Assembly (NCBI GenBank): GCA_021793945.1
Contig: JAJYRT010000114.1
Span: forward strand, 1-6,105
Direction of reading: 5' to 3'
Origin: Thermoplasmata archaeon
GTDB taxonomy: Archaea > Thermoplasmatota > Thermoplasmata > Thermoplasmatales > Thermoplasmataceae
DNA length: 6,105 nucleotides
Below, piece after piece: positions 5,286 to 6,105 of this stretch. The notes under the pieces were generated by a model that searched no databases, had not been told where the DNA came from, and saw only the letters and a program-made list of their open reading frames with translations. The translations under genes were made by a program, and so were the position numbers. The stretch's first letter is position 1; each line of letters starts with the position of its first letter.

Positions 5286-5825
5286 CTAGGTTAACCCCGT
5301 CTGTTCGACCTTGCTTTCCTTCAGTTTCGCATAATCGTTGTATGCATAATACAGCCTGATACTTTCTCCAATTATCAGTCCTGTCGTCAATGAGAGAAGC
5401 CCGTCGACCAATTCTATTACAAGAGTTACCGAGGGAAATAAAAGGGCAAGGGTTTCCCTTACGAAAAGTGAAATTAGCCAGAAGACCAGTATGAACTGTG
5501 AACGTTTGTAGAAGGTCTGGCTATCCTGCTCGAAAAACACTGCCGCATTGCCGAATCTCATTCCAACAACTATTCCCGGCAGGATTAGAAGCAACAACGA
5601 AGCCTCATATAGATAGTTGACAGGCAGCGAGATGAATGAAGTTAACAGGAGCAGGGTATAAACTATCGGTATTGTGAAAATTCGCCATGTACTGAATCGC
5701 CTTCCGTTGATCCCACGATAAACCCTCCTTACCACAATAATAGCTATGATCACGATTAGGAACAGTGAAGTGTCTGCGCCTCCAGATGTGGATATGCCGT
5801 TATACGCAGACGCAAGGGGTATCAT
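5286..5825 (-). CDS. DUF1453/CcdC-like membrane protein
   Basis: The 179-residue product has five predicted transmembrane segments at about 18-34, 50-66, 72-90, 110-130 and 136-154, with a basic loop RRVYRGINGRRFSTWR (33-48) between the first two. The order of an Arg-rich loop with GRRF, a GMRFG motif (88-92) before a short polar stretch, and a helix ending in LFVRE (119-123) resembles the DUF1453/CcdC family, named after a Bacillus protein linked to cytochrome c biogenesis but of unclear molecular role. I see no thioredoxin or CxxC motif. The frame is open from a GTG at 5840, but a TATA box at 5844-5852 places transcription start at about 5822-5826, so I prefer the ATG at 5825 as a leaderless start. 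The C-terminus (161-179) is short and charged. It converges with the ABC ATPase gene and is divergent from the SDR gene. Confidence 0.7.
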   Translation of the reverse strand: MIPLASAYNGISTSGGADTSLFLIVIIAIIVVRRVYRGINGRRFSTWRIFTIPIVYTLLLLTSFISLPVNYLYEASLLLLILPGIVVGMRFGNAAVFFEQDSQTFYKRSQFILVFWLISLFVRETLALLFPSVTLVIELVDGLLSLTTGLIIGESIRLYYAYNDYAKLKESKVEQTGLT

Positions 5826-5843
5826 AAAATGCCAATGCACAGG

Positions 5844-5852
5844 TATTATAAA
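5844..5852 (-). promoter_or_regulatory. TATA box of the CcdC-like gene
   Basis: The minus strand reads TTTATAATA, centred about 23 bases upstream of the ATG at 5825. It supports a leaderless start at that ATG over the GTG at 5840, which would lie upstream of the expected transcription start. Confidence 0.55.
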
Positions 5853-5888
5853 TTTCTTGCCGGATTATGCAGCCGAATACGACAAGAG

Positions 5889-5896
5889 TTTATATG
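5889..5896 (+). promoter_or_regulatory. TATA box of the SDR gene
   Basis: TTTATATG is centred about 26 bases upstream of the ATG at 5919, which has no Shine-Dalgarno sequence, as expected for a leaderless mRNA. A second AT-rich element, CATATTATA at 5903-5911, is too close to the ATG. The promoter lies in a 93-base divergent spacer shared with the CcdC-like gene. Confidence 0.55.
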
Positions 5897-5918
5897 ACAA
5901 AACATATTATACCAAACT

Positions 5919-6105
5919 ATGGACGTGATACGTGAGTCACTTGCTGGAAAGGTTGCAGTTGTCATTGGTGTAGGGCCAGGGCAGGGCAACGCAGTAGCGA
6001 GGCTCCTGATTAATTTCGGATCAAAGATTGCCATGGTGTCGAGGTCGGGCAGCAGTTTTGGCCTTGTTGAATCATCTACAATTAAGATATTCAAAGGAGA
6101 TGCAA
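5919..6105 (+). CDS. SDR-family oxidoreductase, N-terminal part (cut by window end)
   Basis: Sixty-two residues of an open frame that runs off the right edge. The sequence KVAVVIGVGPGQGNAVARLL (11-30) is a Rossmann beta-alpha unit in which Gly17, Gly21 and Gly23 align with the TGxxxGxG cofactor motif of short-chain dehydrogenases/reductases. The following strand KIAMVSRSG ends in Arg42, often linked to NADP(H) preference. KGDA at the end fits the aspartate-containing third strand (usually CDV) that holds the adenine ring. The first motif position is Ile rather than Thr. Full members are about 240-280 residues, so roughly three quarters is missing, including the Tyr-xxx-Lys catalytic pair; the substrate is therefore unknown. 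The start at 5919 is supported by a TATA box at 5889. Confidence 0.8.
   Translation, partial: MDVIRESLAGKVAVVIGVGPGQGNAVARLLINFGSKIAMVSRSGSSFGLVESSTIKIFKGDA

Noticed and set aside
5846..6094. 82-codon minus-strand frame opposite the SDR start
   Set aside because: It is antisense to a clear Rossmann motif and spans the divergent promoter region.

Overview
The window reads as chromosomal DNA of an archaeon, most likely of the Thermoplasmatales or a close relative (an inference from style, not from a marker gene). The signs are a tRNA gene without an encoded CCA end, heavy use of AGG/AGA and ATA codons, moderate G+C, and TATA boxes about 22-27 bases upstream of start codons that have no Shine-Dalgarno sequence (leaderless transcripts).

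Left part (1-1186): a complete tRNA-Ala(GGC) gene is followed by about 540 bases with no convincing gene, holding one canonical but orphan TATA box and a doubtful 72-codon frame. Then comes a minus-strand peptidase S51-like (dipeptidase E/cyanophycinase type) gene whose protein stops earlier than its relatives.

Middle (1187-3533): a minus-strand gene for a 193-residue protein of unknown function is followed by a striking two-part hairpin (1310-1343). It is divergent from a plus-strand gene for a 308-residue protein of unknown function that carries two similar segments. The divergent spacer holds two short palindromes next to each other. Downstream lies a 46-codon gene for a basic, helix-turn-helix-like miniprotein, followed by about 200 bases without a gene.

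Right part (3534-6105): an ABC-2 type exporter is encoded as permease then ATPase, coupled by a one-base TAATG overlap. Seven bases beyond it, on the opposite strand, ends a five-helix membrane protein that resembles the DUF1453/CcdC family. From a compact divergent promoter region next to that gene starts an SDR-family oxidoreductase, cut off by the window end.

The genes do not form one evident pathway. The only firm functional unit is the two-gene ABC exporter. I see no CRISPR array, transposase, rRNA or clear mobile element. The least explained parts are the 308-residue protein with its palindromic upstream region and the adjacent miniprotein, and the hairpin at 1310-1343.
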